DNA of 6,857 nucleotides from Lysobacterales bacterium. Its GTDB lineage: Bacteria; Pseudomonadota; Gammaproteobacteria; Xanthomonadales; Marinicellaceae. The notes below the pieces were generated by a model, which ran no database searches, was not told the origin of the DNA, and saw only the letters and a list, made by a program, of their open reading frames with translations. The position numbers and the translations under genes were made by a program. How positions within the stretch are numbered: position 1 is the first letter of the stretch; the number at the start of each line of letters is the position of its first letter. Below, one piece after another: positions 6,228-6,857 of this stretch. The stretch is from contig JALSIL010000016.1 in NCBI GenBank assembly GCA_026990095.1, positions 1 through 6,857 on the forward strand. Reading direction: 5' to 3'.

Positions 6228-6857
6228 ATGAAATCGCAACTGACATTCGAACAAAAATACCAACTCTTAGGGCAAAAGAACAGCCATTACGACGGCAGTT
6301 TTTTTACCGCGGTGAAAACCACAGGCATTTTTTGCCATCCCTCCTGCCGTGCCCGCACCCCAAAGGCGAACAATGTTATCTTTTACGATGATGTGCAAAC
6401 TTGTTTAGAAAATGGTTACCGTCCTTGCAAAATTTGCAAACCATTAGAACAAATAGGGCAGGTGCCAGATTACGTAAAAACTATCATGGCGCAATTGCAG
6501 AAAAACCCCCAAGACAAAATCAGTGATGACGATTTAAAACAACAAGGCATAGAACCGCACACCATCAGGCGCTGGTACAAAAAAAATCACGGCATAACCT
6601 TTCATGCCTTCCAACGCATGTTCCGCATCAACTACGCCTTCAATCACATCAAAAAAGGCAAAAGCATCACCACCTCGGCATTCGATAGCGGTTATGACTC
6701 TTTGAGCGGATTTAACCAAAGCTTCCAAAGCATTTTTGGTCACAGTGCCAACAAAAGCAAACACAGCAACATCATCAATGTTGCACGAATCGCATCGCCC
6801 ATCGGTGCATTAATTGCCTGTGCCTCAGAAAAAGGCATCTGTTTTTTAGGCTTTGTC
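6228..6857 (+). CDS. ada: Ada-family alkylation repair protein and transcriptional regulator, 5' part
   Basis: The first 210 codons are present; the frame is still open at the right edge. Residues about 8-75 form the Ada zinc domain, which repairs methylphosphotriesters by self-methylation: FCHPSC and RPCKICKP supply C36, C40, C67 and C70 (E. coli C38, C42, C69, C72), with C36 the expected methyl acceptor. Residues about 80-172 are an AraC-type DNA-binding region, ending in the second helix-turn-helix (TSAFDSGYDSLSGFNQSF). From about 179 the sequence VARIASPIGALIACASEKGICFLGF matches the start of the O6-alkylguanine methyltransferase region; its catalytic PCHR cysteine would lie outside the window. 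This suggests the full Ada layout, induced by alkylation damage. An in-frame ATG at 6222 would add Met-Pro; neither start has a Shine-Dalgarno. The gene diverges from sbcB, another DNA repair gene. Confidence 0.92.
   Translation, partial: MKSQLTFEQKYQLLGQKNSHYDGSFFTAVKTTGIFCHPSCRARTPKANNVIFYDDVQTCLENGYRPCKICKPLEQIGQVPDYVKTIMAQLQKNPQDKISDDDLKQQGIEPHTIRRWYKKNHGITFHAFQRMFRINYAFNHIKKGKSITTSAFDSGYDSLSGFNQSFQSIFGHSANKSKHSNIINVARIASPIGALIACASEKGICFLGFV

Noticed and set aside
6534..6764. 76-codon minus-strand open frame
   Set aside because: It is antisense to the AraC-type DNA-binding region of the Ada-family gene, whose motifs are unambiguous.

Overview
The window looks like chromosomal DNA from a moderately AT-rich gammaproteobacterium. 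The main reasons are an intact exonuclease I (sbcB), a protein largely confined to Gammaproteobacteria, a YfhL/Alvin-type 2[4Fe-4S] ferredoxin, and a YecN-like MAPEG protein. The genus cannot be fixed from the sequence. There are no mobile elements, tRNA or rRNA genes, CRISPR arrays or long repeats. The DNA is almost entirely coding, and the longest non-coding gap is about 97 bases.

Positions 1-4661 (+ strand) hold a tightly packed run of five genes. They are the 3' end of a ferredoxin gene, a periplasmic gamma-glutamyltranspeptidase (ggt), a metallo-beta-lactamase-fold hydrolase, a four-helix MAPEG membrane protein, and a lipoprotein alkaline phosphatase of the animal-like type. The junctions are a 4-base overlap (ATGA), a 1-base overlap (TAATG), an 11-base gap and a 5-base gap, so they probably form one transcription unit whose promoter lies left of the window. 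A perfect 12-bp hairpin at 4670-4697 closes the run and also faces the end of sbcB, which arrives from the other side.

Positions 4703-6130 (- strand) encode exonuclease I, with a start chosen by ribosome binding site, family alignment and promoter position. The 97-base region 6131-6227 is a divergent promoter region. It has a good sigma-70-like promoter for sbcB and a candidate leaderless promoter with an AAACAA/TTGTTT palindrome for the + strand gene. That gene, open to the right edge, is an Ada-family DNA-alkylation repair and response protein: methylphosphotriester domain, AraC-type helix-turn-helix, and the beginning of the methyltransferase domain.

Functionally there are two themes. The left cluster combines envelope hydrolases (GGT, alkaline phosphatase) with a MAPEG protein and an MBL hydrolase. 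GGT and MAPEG families both have links to glutathione, so a role in glutathione or gamma-glutamyl turnover is possible but is inference. The right part pairs two DNA repair genes, sbcB and ada, from a shared intergenic region. I found no convincing new defence or mobile system. The points most worth following are the animal-type alkaline phosphatase, the composition of the five-gene cluster and the possible leaderless start of ada.
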